The notes under the pieces were generated by a model. The model had not been told where the DNA came from. It made no database searches and saw only the letters and a list, made by a program, of their open reading frames with translations. A DNA stretch of 44,903 nucleotides from an uncultured Oscillospiraceae bacterium (GTDB lineage: Bacteria; Bacillota; Clostridia; Oscillospirales; Oscillospiraceae), in contig CAJUAC010000017.1 of the NCBI GenBank assembly GCA_910583885.1, positions 1 to 44,903 of the forward strand. The letters are read 5' to 3'. Below, one piece after another: positions 7,296 through 14,532 of this stretch. The translations under genes and the position numbers were made by a program. Position 1 is the stretch's first letter. Every line of letters begins with the position of its first letter.

Positions 7296-10200
7296 ATGAG
7301 ATATCGAGTAGAGTATACCCGGCAGGCGGTGGAGGATCTGCGGCGGCTGAACCGGCCCGCCAGGGGGCTGGTGTACGGCTGGATAAGCAAAAACCTGGTT
7401 CACTGTGAGGATCCCCGGCGGGTGGGGGACGGCGACCCGGAGGGGGGCCGTTGGCGGTACTGCGTAGGGGAGTACCGTCTGATTGCAGAGATTGAGGCGG
7501 GCAGGATTGTTATCCTGGCGGTGAATACAGGTGTGGGCCTGCAACATGCCAACGGCAGCGGCCCCAATGTGTTCCTCCGCTCTACCCTGCGCCAGCCGGT
7601 GAAAACGGCGTTGCTGCTGGCAGTCACCGCACTGATGGCCTTCGCCTTTGTTGCCCGGACGGCGGAGTATCTGCTGGTCAGGCAGGAGACAGGGCGGCTG
7701 GGGAAGTATTACCAAGCCGTCGGTACACTGGAGCCCACAGCTTGGAACCAGAAATACGACACCACTGGGGCAGTGTCCTATCTAAAGGCAGATCCGTCCG
7801 TGGAGTTTGTGGATACCTACCACTACACCTCCGCTGTTATGGAGGAGTTCTGCAACGCGGATACCGACCTGCTCACCTCGGATATGGGCCGGTATATGGC
7901 GTTTTATGGGACGCTGCAAAGTTATAGCGACACCTACTTCTATTTTACTGTGGATACGGTGCTGGCGGGCCTGCCGGAGTACATCCACGAGGACTACGCC
8001 GTCATCCTCCACCCCACGGAGTTTCAGGATGTGGCGGATCCGGGACGGGCGCGCAGCCGGCTGGTAAAGGGGGCGCGCTATCTGGCGGTGGGCTATTACT
8101 CCCTCCAGCAGCCCTCCTATATTGAGTACGATGAGGCCACAAGCCGGGCCACCGGGATCCACGCCATGCTCTCCTGCCCGCTGGAGGACAGCTACTTCTA
8201 CCCTGTGCCGGAGGGGCAGGAGGCGGATTGGTCCGACCCGCGGCTGGCGGAACTGGGGCTGTTCATCCAGGATGTCCGCAATGAACAACATGCGCTGAAC
8301 ATCATCCCCACCCGGGATATGAGCGCCCTGCCCATTATCCAGGACAGCAATCCCCAAATTTATCTGGCCGATGGGCGCTGGCTGGACAGCCAAGACGACG
8401 CGGCGGGCAGCAGGGTCTGTGTCATCAGCCAGGCCCTGGCCTCCCTGCGGGGGCTGGCGGTAGGGGATCGGTTCACCCTTACACTGCGGGATATCCCCTC
8501 CGCTTTTGGCTATTTCCGCCCCAATCCCATTGCTACCAACCAGTTCCGGTTCCAACGGCCCTTGGAGGTCACGGCCAGCGGCGCTTTCCTGGGCAACCCG
8601 ATGGCAGATACCCGGCATCTGTATGTGAGCCCCGGCCAGGTGCAGACTGCCACAGATTCCTATGAGATCGTGGGCATCTATGACTATGGGGATAAATACC
8701 AGCGCACAGTGACCAGCAACTTTGCCTATGTCCCCGCGTCTGTAGTGCCGGAGGGCTTCGCAATGACCACACCGGAAACCCTCGATGAGGTGGAGACCCT
8801 TCGGATGAAGCTGCTGGCGGAGAGCGTCAATCTGTCCACCCAGCTCCCCACGCCGGGTTCCGTCAGCTTCGTCCTGGCCAGCCCTGATGAGGAGGCCCGG
8901 TTTATGGCTGGGGCCCGGGAGGAGATGGCGGCTATGGGCTTCCAGGTGGAGATCCTGGAAAATGGCTGGGACTCCTTCCAGGCGACCGCGCGGCCCATGG
9001 GGCGCGCCTCCCTTTACAATGCGGCGATCTTCTCTGCCGTCCTGGTGGCGGCGCTGGGGATGGCGGCCCTAGCCTACTTCCGTATGCGCAGGAAGGAGAT
9101 CGCCATTGCCCGGGCGGTGGGTACACCGCTGCGGCGGTGCGCCGGGCAGGCGGCCTGCCCCCTGCTGCTGGTGGGCACGGCGGGCATTGCCTGCGGCGGT
9201 GCGCTGGGATGGCGGTATACCATGGACAATGCCGGGGAGATCCTACAGGCCCTGGATGCGTTCGGCGGCGGCGGGACGGTGACGCTGCCCGTATACTGGC
9301 TGGCAGTGCTGTGGGCGGTTGCTGCCGGCCTGCTGCTGGCGGTGACACTGGGCGGTGCATGGCTCCTCGCCTCCCGTCCAGTCCTGGAGCTGCTCCAGGG
9401 CTGCGCGGCGGCAAAGCAGGTGGATGGATCTGCTGCCCTGGCCCAGGAGGCGGCCGCCCCCATCGCGCCGCCGGTATTGGCCACAGCGCCCATCCCCCGG
9501 GCACAGGCACAGCACTCCCCCGCATCAGGCGGGGACATCCGCCATATACTGCGCTTTGTCTGGCGGCATATGGTGCGCTCAAAACTGAAATCCGCACTGT
9601 CCATCCTGCTGGCAGTGGGGTTTACAGCGGGACTGGCAGCTATCCGCTTTTCCATCGTGGGCAGCCGGGAGAAGGTTGACTGGCTCTATGAACATACAGA
9701 GGTGGAAGCGGAGCTGGCGTTGGAGGTCTCCAACCAGTTCATCCAGGGCGGGGGGTTCCTGCGCCAGGACGTGCTCGACCAGCTCATGGCCTCTGGATGT
9801 GTGACCCATGCCTATCTGGAGGGCTCCACAAACGGTGCAGTGGTGAAATATGACCCCGCCCTGGAGGGGACGGGGGCAAAGTACGTCACCGACGATATAC
9901 AGATTAAGAAGACCGTCCGTGCCTTTGACGACGAGACTGTTTTCCTCTCCCCGGCGGGCAGCGGCGGCGGCGTGACTATCACGTATCTGGACGGCTGGGA
10001 CGGGAGCCTGTTTGCCCAGGACTGGTCTGGCGGGAACCAGAGTTTCCCATTGATACTGCCCAAGGCGGTCTATGATGAGTACGGCAGCGGGCCGGATCAC
10101 ACCGTGGGGTTTTTCTGCAAGAGCTTCTGGATCTGCCAAGTGGCGGGCTATTATGAGGGGGCAGTAGCCGGGGAAACCGGGGAAACGGACCCGATCCTCC

Positions 10201-10787
10201 TCCCCCTCAGCGCGTACCAGGCGGCCTGCGGGAACAGGATGGCCACCTATACCAAGGCCCATGTCACCCTGGACCCCGCCCTGAACCGGGAGCTGGGGCG
10301 GTTCCACGATGTCCTGTCCAGCGCGGCGGCGGCTCAGAGCGGGATGGTCTCCCTGCGTGCGGTGATCTGGGACGAGGAGCTGCGCCTGGCGGTGGCCCCG
10401 CTGGAGAACAGCATTGAACTGATGGAGGTGCTCTACCCGGTGACACTGACGCTGTCGCTGCTGGTGGCGGCAGGGCTGGCGGTGCTGTTTGTGATGACCA
10501 GCTCCAGGGAGGCAGCGATCCTGCGGGTGCTGGGGACAAGCAAGCTCCGCAGCCGGGTGATGCTGGCACTGCAAAATGTGTTGACCAGCCTGTCTGGGCT
10601 GCTGCTGGGCCTGCTGGGGGTGCTGGCCTACACCAGCAGGACGAGGCCGGAGCTGCTGGCAAGCCTTGTGGGGGCCAGTGTGCTGTGTGCGGTGCTGTAT
10701 CTGCTGGCGGCCATCATTGGCGCAGGGGCCAGCGCGGTGGCCGTCACCCACCGGAACCCGCTGGAATTGCTGCAAGTACGGGAATAG
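7296..10787 (+). CDS. RelE toxin domain fused to FtsX/MacB-like ABC permease (copy B)
   Basis: A 1163-residue tandem paralogue of the preceding gene, starting at an ATG preceded by GGGGGAGAGGAG. The RelE domain (1-79) is identical to copy A at 72 of 79 residues by direct count. The final 137 residues, containing the second FtsX block, are identical at 127. The extracytoplasmic domains between them are clearly more divergent. The RelE-permease linker differs by two in-frame insertions (N-T-G-V-G-L-Q-H-A-N-G-S-G-P). No antitoxin gene precedes this copy. FtsX blocks lie near 576-670 and 1045-1160. A and B probably form the two membrane subunits of a heterodimeric exporter with the ATPase encoded 15 bases downstream. 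The substrate is unknown. Confidence 0.85.
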   Translation: MRYRVEYTRQAVEDLRRLNRPARGLVYGWISKNLVHCEDPRRVGDGDPEGGRWRYCVGEYRLIAEIEAGRIVILAVNTGVGLQHANGSGPNVFLRSTLRQPVKTALLLAVTALMAFAFVARTAEYLLVRQETGRLGKYYQAVGTLEPTAWNQKYDTTGAVSYLKADPSVEFVDTYHYTSAVMEEFCNADTDLLTSDMGRYMAFYGTLQSYSDTYFYFTVDTVLAGLPEYIHEDYAVILHPTEFQDVADPGRARSRLVKGARYLAVGYYSLQQPSYIEYDEATSRATGIHAMLSCPLEDSYFYPVPEGQEADWSDPRLAELGLFIQDVRNEQHALNIIPTRDMSALPIIQDSNPQIYLADGRWLDSQDDAAGSRVCVISQALASLRGLAVGDRFTLTLRDIPSAFGYFRPNPIATNQFRFQRPLEVTASGAFLGNPMADTRHLYVSPGQVQTATDSYEIVGIYDYGDKYQRTVTSNFAYVPASVVPEGFAMTTPETLDEVETLRMKLLAESVNLSTQLPTPGSVSFVLASPDEEARFMAGAREEMAAMGFQVEILENGWDSFQATARPMGRASLYNAAIFSAVLVAALGMAALAYFRMRRKEIAIARAVGTPLRRCAGQAACPLLLVGTAGIACGGALGWRYTMDNAGEILQALDAFGGGGTVTLPVYWLAVLWAVAAGLLLAVTLGGAWLLASRPVLELLQGCAAAKQVDGSAALAQEAAAPIAPPVLATAPIPRAQAQHSPASGGDIRHILRFVWRHMVRSKLKSALSILLAVGFTAGLAAIRFSIVGSREKVDWLYEHTEVEAELALEVSNQFIQGGGFLRQDVLDQLMASGCVTHAYLEGSTNGAVVKYDPALEGTGAKYVTDDIQIKKTVRAFDDETVFLSPAGSGGGVTITYLDGWDGSLFAQDWSGGNQSFPLILPKAVYDEYGSGPDHTVGFFCKSFWICQVAGYYEGAVAGETGETDPILLPLSAYQAACGNRMATYTKAHVTLDPALNRELGRFHDVLSSAAAAQSGMVSLRAVIWDEELRLAVAPLENSIELMEVLYPVTLTLSLLVAAGLAVLFVMTSSREAAILRVLGTSKLRSRVMLALQNVLTSLSGLLLGLLGVLAYTSRTRPELLASLVGASVLCAVLYLLAAIIGAGASAVAVTHRNPLELLQVRE

Positions 10788-10802
10788 AGGGAGGAATTTA
10801 CC

Positions 10803-11465
10803 ATGAGTGAACTCAAACTGGAGAACATCTGCTACCGCTATAAAAATGCGAACAGGATGGCCTTAGAGAATGTCAACTGTGCGTTCCTGCCCGGGACAGT
10901 CTCCGCGGTGGTGGGGCCCTCCGGCAGCGGCAAGACCACCCTGCTGTCGATCATGGCAGGCCTGGACAGGCCCTCTGGCGGGCGGGTCCTGCTGGGGGAG
11001 GCCGACTTGGCCGGGATGGATCTGGATGCCTACCGGCGCAAGGATGTTTCAGTCATTTTCCAGGCATTCCAGCTCTTCCCCCTGCTGACAGTGCTGGAGA
11101 ATGTGTGCTATCCCATGGAGCTGGGCGGCGTGCCGGTGAAGGCGGCCCAGGAGAGGGCGGGCGTGCTGCTGGAGAGCGTGGGCATTGGGGCGGAGAAGTT
11201 CCGCCGGTTCCCCGCCAACCTCTCCGGTGGGGAACAGCAGCGGGTGGCGATTGCCCGCTCCCTGGCGACTGGGGCAGGGGTGCTGCTGGCAGACGAGCCG
11301 ACAGGGAATTTAGACGGTGAGAACAGCCGTAATGTCGTGGAGCTGCTCACCCGCCTGGCCCACGAAGAGGGGTACTGCGTCGTTATTGTCACCCATGACC
11401 CCGCTGTTGCGGACGCCTCAGACAGGGTCTACCGCATGGTAGACGGTACACTGCAATCTAGCTGA
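10803..11465 (+). CDS. ABC transporter ATP-binding protein, MacB/LolD type
   Basis: A 220-residue ATPase with Walker A GPSGSGKTT (38-46), Q-loop within IFQAFQLFPLLT, signature LSGGEQQR (about 140-147), Walker B VLLADEP with TGNLD following, and the switch His in VTHDP. This matches the ATPases that energise FtsX-family permeases (LolD, MacB, BceA, FtsE). It is the last gene of the operon beginning with the antitoxin. It starts 15 bases after copy B, with a GGGAGGAA ribosome-binding site. It should sit at the inner face of the membrane, next to the N-terminal RelE domains of its permeases. A bidirectional terminator follows. Confidence 0.92.
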   Translation: MSELKLENICYRYKNANRMALENVNCAFLPGTVSAVVGPSGSGKTTLLSIMAGLDRPSGGRVLLGEADLAGMDLDAYRRKDVSVIFQAFQLFPLLTVLENVCYPMELGGVPVKAAQERAGVLLESVGIGAEKFRRFPANLSGGEQQRVAIARSLATGAGVLLADEPTGNLDGENSRNVVELLTRLAHEEGYCVVIVTHDPAVADASDRVYRMVDGTLQSS

Positions 11466-11514
11466 TACACCGGATTCCCAAATGTGTGATGGCACATGGA
11501 CCATTAGGGCAGGA

Positions 11515-11548
11515 AAGAGGGGAGGCGCCGAAACGCCCTCCCCTCTTC
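11515..11548. terminator. Bidirectional terminator between convergent genes
   Basis: The arms AAGAGGGGAGGCG and CGCCCTCCCCTCTT (one bulged base) form a long G+C stem between the convergent ABC ATPase and phosphoribosyltransferase genes. It can serve both. Confidence 0.7.
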
Positions 11549-11558
11549 TTGTTTGCGC

Positions 11559-12119
11559 TTATTCCTTTACTGTCCCGTCTGCATTGAACACCGGCAGGGG
11601 GGCAAGATATGTAATATCCTCGCGTCCCAGGGCATCGCCCTCTGCCAGAACCGCGGCCCGGCCTGTGACGGTGCCGCCAGCGGTTTTAACCAGCTCTTCA
11701 AGGGCGTGGAGGCTTTCGCCAGTGGAAATCACGTCGTCAACAATCAGGATCCGCTTGCCGCGGATGAGCTCGCAGTCGTCTGCGCCCAGGAACAGGTCCT
11801 GCTGGCGCAGGGTGGTGATGGAGCGGACAGAGACGTGGATGGGGTTTGGCATGTAGACCTTGGACCCCTTGCGGGCAATAAAATATTTTTTTGCCCCGGA
11901 CTGGCGGGCCATCTCGTGGATCAACGGGATGCTCTTCGCCTCGGCGGTAAGCATATAGTCATAGCTGTCCGCAGGGATTGTTTCCAGCAGGGCAGACGCA
12001 CAGGCCACTGTCAGCTCCGCGTCGCCAAACATGATAAACGCGCCGATGTACAGCTCGTCGCTGACCTTGCACAGCGGCAGCTCCCGCTCCAGGCCGGCGA
12101 CCTTCATGGTATAGGTCAT
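11559..12119 (-). CDS. Phosphoribosyltransferase family protein (purine type)
   Basis: A 186-residue type I phosphoribosyltransferase. The PRPP-binding signature ILIVDDVISTGES lies at 124-136. A purine-PRTase-like TAEAKSIPLIHEMAR segment lies at 58-72 and a flexible-loop region ARKGSKVYM at 82-90. The layout resembles adenine or xanthine phosphoribosyltransferases, which convert a free base plus PRPP to a nucleotide. The exact base cannot be set from sequence alone. It is monocistronic, with its own promoter and a hairpin leader (12140-12167) just upstream of a strong GGGAGGAGG site. No attenuator that would suggest PyrR was found. Confidence 0.8.
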   Translation of the reverse strand: MTYTMKVAGLERELPLCKVSDELYIGAFIMFGDAELTVACASALLETIPADSYDYMLTAEAKSIPLIHEMARQSGAKKYFIARKGSKVYMPNPIHVSVRSITTLRQQDLFLGADDCELIRGKRILIVDDVISTGESLHALEELVKTAGGTVTGRAAVLAEGDALGREDITYLAPLPVFNADGTVKE

Positions 12120-12139
12120 AAGAGAAGCCTCCTCCCAAA

Positions 12140-12167
12140 ATTCCCCCCATCCGTCTGGACGGGGAAT
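12140..12167 (-). promoter_or_regulatory. Leader hairpin of phosphoribosyltransferase gene
   Basis: In the minus-strand transcript ATTCCCC and GGGGAAT pair around a loop that can itself form a small TCC/GGA stem. The hairpin lies immediately 5' of the GGGAGGAGG ribosome-binding site (12126-12134). It does not match a riboswitch class that I recognise. Confidence 0.35.
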
Positions 12168-12188
12168 ATGCAGTGTTTTCTACCATTT

Positions 12189-12216
12189 ATTATACCGCCT
12201 GTGGGAAAAATGTCAA
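12189..12216 (-). promoter_or_regulatory. Sigma-A promoter of phosphoribosyltransferase gene
   Basis: Read on the minus strand, a perfect TTGACA (12216-12211) and a perfect TATAAT (12194-12189) are separated by 16 bases. The leader to the ATG at 12119 is about 60 bases. Confidence 0.8.
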
Positions 12217-12229
12217 GTGCAGTGCTTGT

Positions 12230-12754
12230 TGTGGAAATGATTAGCCCGATATGGCAGGATTGTTTCATCTGATATAGAGAAGAGAGCCGCAGGCATATCT
12301 GCTCCATCAGCATATTATGTGGCTGCGGCCAGCTAAGGATCAACTGATCTGGTATTTTTGTGTATAGCCCTGTAAATATTCGCAGCACTTGCGGCCTGTT
12401 TCTTGTGGAATACGATCACAAGAAGGAAGCGGACAAGCTGGCACAGGAAGCCGGGAACTTGGATGGACGCGGAACAGCGCGGACAGTTTCGGCGGGTATG
12501 CCACAAAATCGACCAGATCAAGAGCGCATGGGACTTCATTCGCACAATGCAGTTTATTTGAATACGACGACAAGAAGATTATCAACGCGGCGCGGAAATT
12601 CAAAAAATGCTTTAATTTTGCGCAGTATGAACAGCCGTGGGAAGCAGCCCGGCGGTGCAAAACTTTGACGAAAAGGAGGAACCTGCGAAGTTCTACGACA
12701 GTCCTGATATGCACCTGGAATAGAGGGCTTCCCGTGTGGGAGGCCCTCTTTCTC
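12230..12754 (+). other. Mobile-element debris without an intact gene
   Basis: Overlapping short frames switch phase repeatedly and none has a convincing start plus ribosome-binding site. Fragments such as EYDHKKEADKLAQEAG and FEYDDKKIINAARKFKK look like pieces of plasmid or ICE accessory proteins, but no family can be named. Base composition is more A+T-rich than the flanking chromosome. The stretch ends at a terminator hairpin (12722-12749). Confidence 0.45.
12722..12749 (+). terminator. Intrinsic terminator inside the mobile scar
   Basis: AGAGGGCTTCCC and GGGAGGCCCTCT (one G-T mismatch) pair around GTGT and are followed by TTTCTCT. It directly follows a TAG stop, so it probably once ended a now-decayed gene. 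Confidence 0.65.
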
Positions 12755-12958
12755 TGCGCTGATCTGGATTGGCCCGTGGAGCAGAAGAATGTCTATACCG
12801 AGGATGGCTCCCTGATCCCTGGCTACAAGGTGAACACCCGCAGCACCGACAACGCCGACTTAGGCATCGTGTCTGACAGGTATAAAGTGGTGCAGAACGA
12901 GGATGTGTTCCAGTTCACCGATGATCTGCTGGGGCCTTGCCGAGAAGTACATGGGTGA
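12755..12958 (+). pseudogene. DUF932 (phage/plasmid-like protein) fragment
   Basis: The frame reading LDWPVEQKNVYTEDGS..IPGYKVNTRSTDN..LGIVSDRYKVVQNEDVFQFTDDLLG is the N-terminal part of a DUF932 protein, a family carried on ICEs, plasmids and phages. No start codon or ribosome-binding site precedes it, because the terminator lies right before. The frame runs out shortly after DDLLG, whereas intact family members continue for a further 200 residues or so. It is therefore a broken remnant left by recombination. Confidence 0.65.
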
Positions 12959-13325
12959 GCTGGGCCGTGGCATCGACGCTCTGTCCAAGATTAGGCTCAC
13001 CGTTGCGCCGGGTATACATTAGTTATTGGCAATATTCTGTCGAAAATCAAGGGCATCTCCGAGAGCGTGGAAATTTGCTCATTTCATGGCCGATTTCCTG
13101 CCTCTTGGATATACGGAAAACAGCGAAAAATTTTAGTATGATAGGTCATGCGGCGATACCAGCGCACTTTGATAACCGTATGACCGTCTGAAACAGATAT
13201 GCTCCCCTGCGAAGTATGCGATGATATGAGCGTACCGAAGGGAACAAAACGCCGCTGAGAGCCAGAGGCAGGAACGGGTTTCAGAGAGGAACGGCAACTA
13301 TATGACAATTTGAGGAGAAATCAAT
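12959..13325 (+). other. Unassigned remnant sequence
   Basis: Between the DUF932 fragment and the small HTH gene the three forward frames carry only short peptides, including one in-frame run that would read AEKYMGELGRGIDALSKIRL. No gene with a ribosome-binding site is visible. It is most likely further debris of the same element. Confidence 0.35.
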
Positions 13326-13547
13326 ATGAACATACGAAACGAGATCAAGGGTCATATCGTGCAGAAAGGCACGACCATGAGCGAAGTAGTTCGGATGCTG
13401 GCGGTGGTCCATAGGTGGAGTGCCAGCACCCCTGATCTTTCGGACAAGTTCAAGCGCGGCACTCTGCGATACAGCGAGGCAATCGAGCTGGCGGATGTGC
13501 TGGGCTGCGACATTGTTTGGAAAAAGCGGGGGAGGGAACACAGGTAA
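13326..13547 (+). CDS. Small helix-turn-helix-like protein of integrative elements
   Basis: A 73-residue protein, MNIRNEIKGHIVQKGTTMSE.., with VVRMLAVVHRWSAS and FKRGTLRYSEAIELADVLGCDIVWKKR. The layout (initial helix, turn around the conserved LSDKFKRGTLRY, then ELADVLG) matches a family of small lambda-repressor-like proteins frequent in Clostridia ICEs. A GAGGAG site precedes the ATG by 8 bases. It is 93 bases upstream of the serine recombinase gene. Function is probably DNA-binding or regulatory, inferred from the fold and context only. Confidence 0.6.
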   Translation: MNIRNEIKGHIVQKGTTMSEVVRMLAVVHRWSASTPDLSDKFKRGTLRYSEAIELADVLGCDIVWKKRGREHR

Positions 13548-13640
13548 AGGCCAGCCGAGCGGAGCAGCAATAACAGTTACCCGCGCGGGAGTAATGCAGA
13601 GGGGAAAAGCCGGCTTTAATCGCCATCATACAAAGGAGGG

Positions 13641-14258
13641 TTGATAACCATTCCAAATACATACGGCTATATCCGGGTCAGCAACCGCGACCAGAACGAG
13701 GACCGGCAGATGATCGCCATGCGGGAGTTGTCCATCCCGGAGAAGAACGTCTTTCTGGACAAACAGTCCGGCAAGGATTTTGAGCGGCCCCAATACAAGA
13801 AGCTGGTCAAAAAACTGAAGCCGGACGATTTGCTCTACATCAAGAGCATCGACCGGCTGGGGCGCAACTACGGCGAGATTCTGGAACAGTGGCGGATTTT
13901 GACCAAGGAGAAAGGTATCGACATTGTGGTGCTGGATATGCCGCTGTTGGACACCCGCCGGGGCAAGGACCTGATGGGGACCTTCCTCAGCGATATTGTC
14001 CTGCAAGTGCTGTCCTTTGTGGCGGAGAACGAACGCACCAACATCCGCCAGCGTCAGGCGGAGGGCATTGCGGCGGCAAAAGCCAGGGGTGTGAGGTTTG
14101 GCAGACCGTCCAGGCCGCTCCCGGAGAACTATCACAGCGCTTATCAGCGCTGGAAAGCTGGAACAATTACTGGCACGGCGGCGGCAAAAGAATGCGGGAT
14201 GCCGCTGTCCACCTTTCGGTACCGGGCGGAGATTTACGAAAAGGCCAAGTTGCTATAA
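13641..14258 (+). CDS. Serine recombinase (resolvase/invertase type)
   Basis: A 205-residue serine recombinase of the small resolvase/invertase class. The catalytic Ser is in GYIRVSNRDQ (about S14). Conserved SIDRLGRNYGEI and LDTRRGKDLMG segments follow, then the long E-helix (VLSFVAENERTNIRQRQAEGI..) and a C-terminal helix-turn-helix (about 158-198). It lacks the large C-terminal domains of transposase-type integrases. The start is uncertain: TTG at 13641 directly abuts the AAAGGAGGG site, so initiation may be at a nearby non-ATG codon such as ATT 13650. It appears intact, unlike its surroundings. Confidence 0.85.
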   Translation: MITIPNTYGYIRVSNRDQNEDRQMIAMRELSIPEKNVFLDKQSGKDFERPQYKKLVKKLKPDDLLYIKSIDRLGRNYGEILEQWRILTKEKGIDIVVLDMPLLDTRRGKDLMGTFLSDIVLQVLSFVAENERTNIRQRQAEGIAAAKARGVRFGRPSRPLPENYHSAYQRWKAGTITGTAAAKECGMPLSTFRYRAEIYEKAKLL

Positions 14259-14373
14259 GTCCGGTTTTTTACAGAAATGTGTACCTTTTGATAATATACG
14301 GAGGTGATCCAAAAATCAAAAAAACTCGCAGTTTCAAATTAATTAATGGGAGGTGCATAAAATAGGAGCTTAT

Positions 14374-14523
14374 ATGGGAACTAGCGATGCGGCCGACAAA
14401 TGGGGCCTCAAACAGCAATACGTGGCAAAACTGTGCCGGGAAGAAAAAATACCCGGGGCAGAACAAGATGCCAAAGGCAAGCCATGGCGGATACCAAGCG
14501 ATACCCCAAAACCAACAAAGTGA
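14374..14523 (+). CDS. 49-residue excisionase-like HTH protein
   Basis: The ORF starts at an ATG 5 bases after AGGAG and encodes MGTSDAADKWGLKQQYVAKL, then CREEKIPGAEQDAKGKPWRI and PSDTPKPTK. It is a MerR/excisionase-type small HTH: helix, turn at WGLKQQYV, recognition helix, then the IPGA..KPWRIP wing. Such proteins commonly accompany mobile elements or small regulatory loci. It lies between the recombinase gene and the LRR gene, ending 9 bases before the LRR start, so it could also be co-transcribed with the latter. Confidence 0.65.
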   Translation: MGTSDAADKWGLKQQYVAKLCREEKIPGAEQDAKGKPWRIPSDTPKPTK

Positions 14524-14532
14524 GGACAACTT

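Noticed and set aside
11559..12119. Phosphoribosyltransferase as PyrR
   Set aside because: There are no pyr genes or PyrR-binding attenuators nearby and the sequence fits purine-type enzymes better.
12389..12958. 189-codon forward frame across the terminator as one gene
   Set aside because: The first half shows no homology and runs through a strong terminator. Only the last part matches DUF932, so the frame is chance joining of debris.
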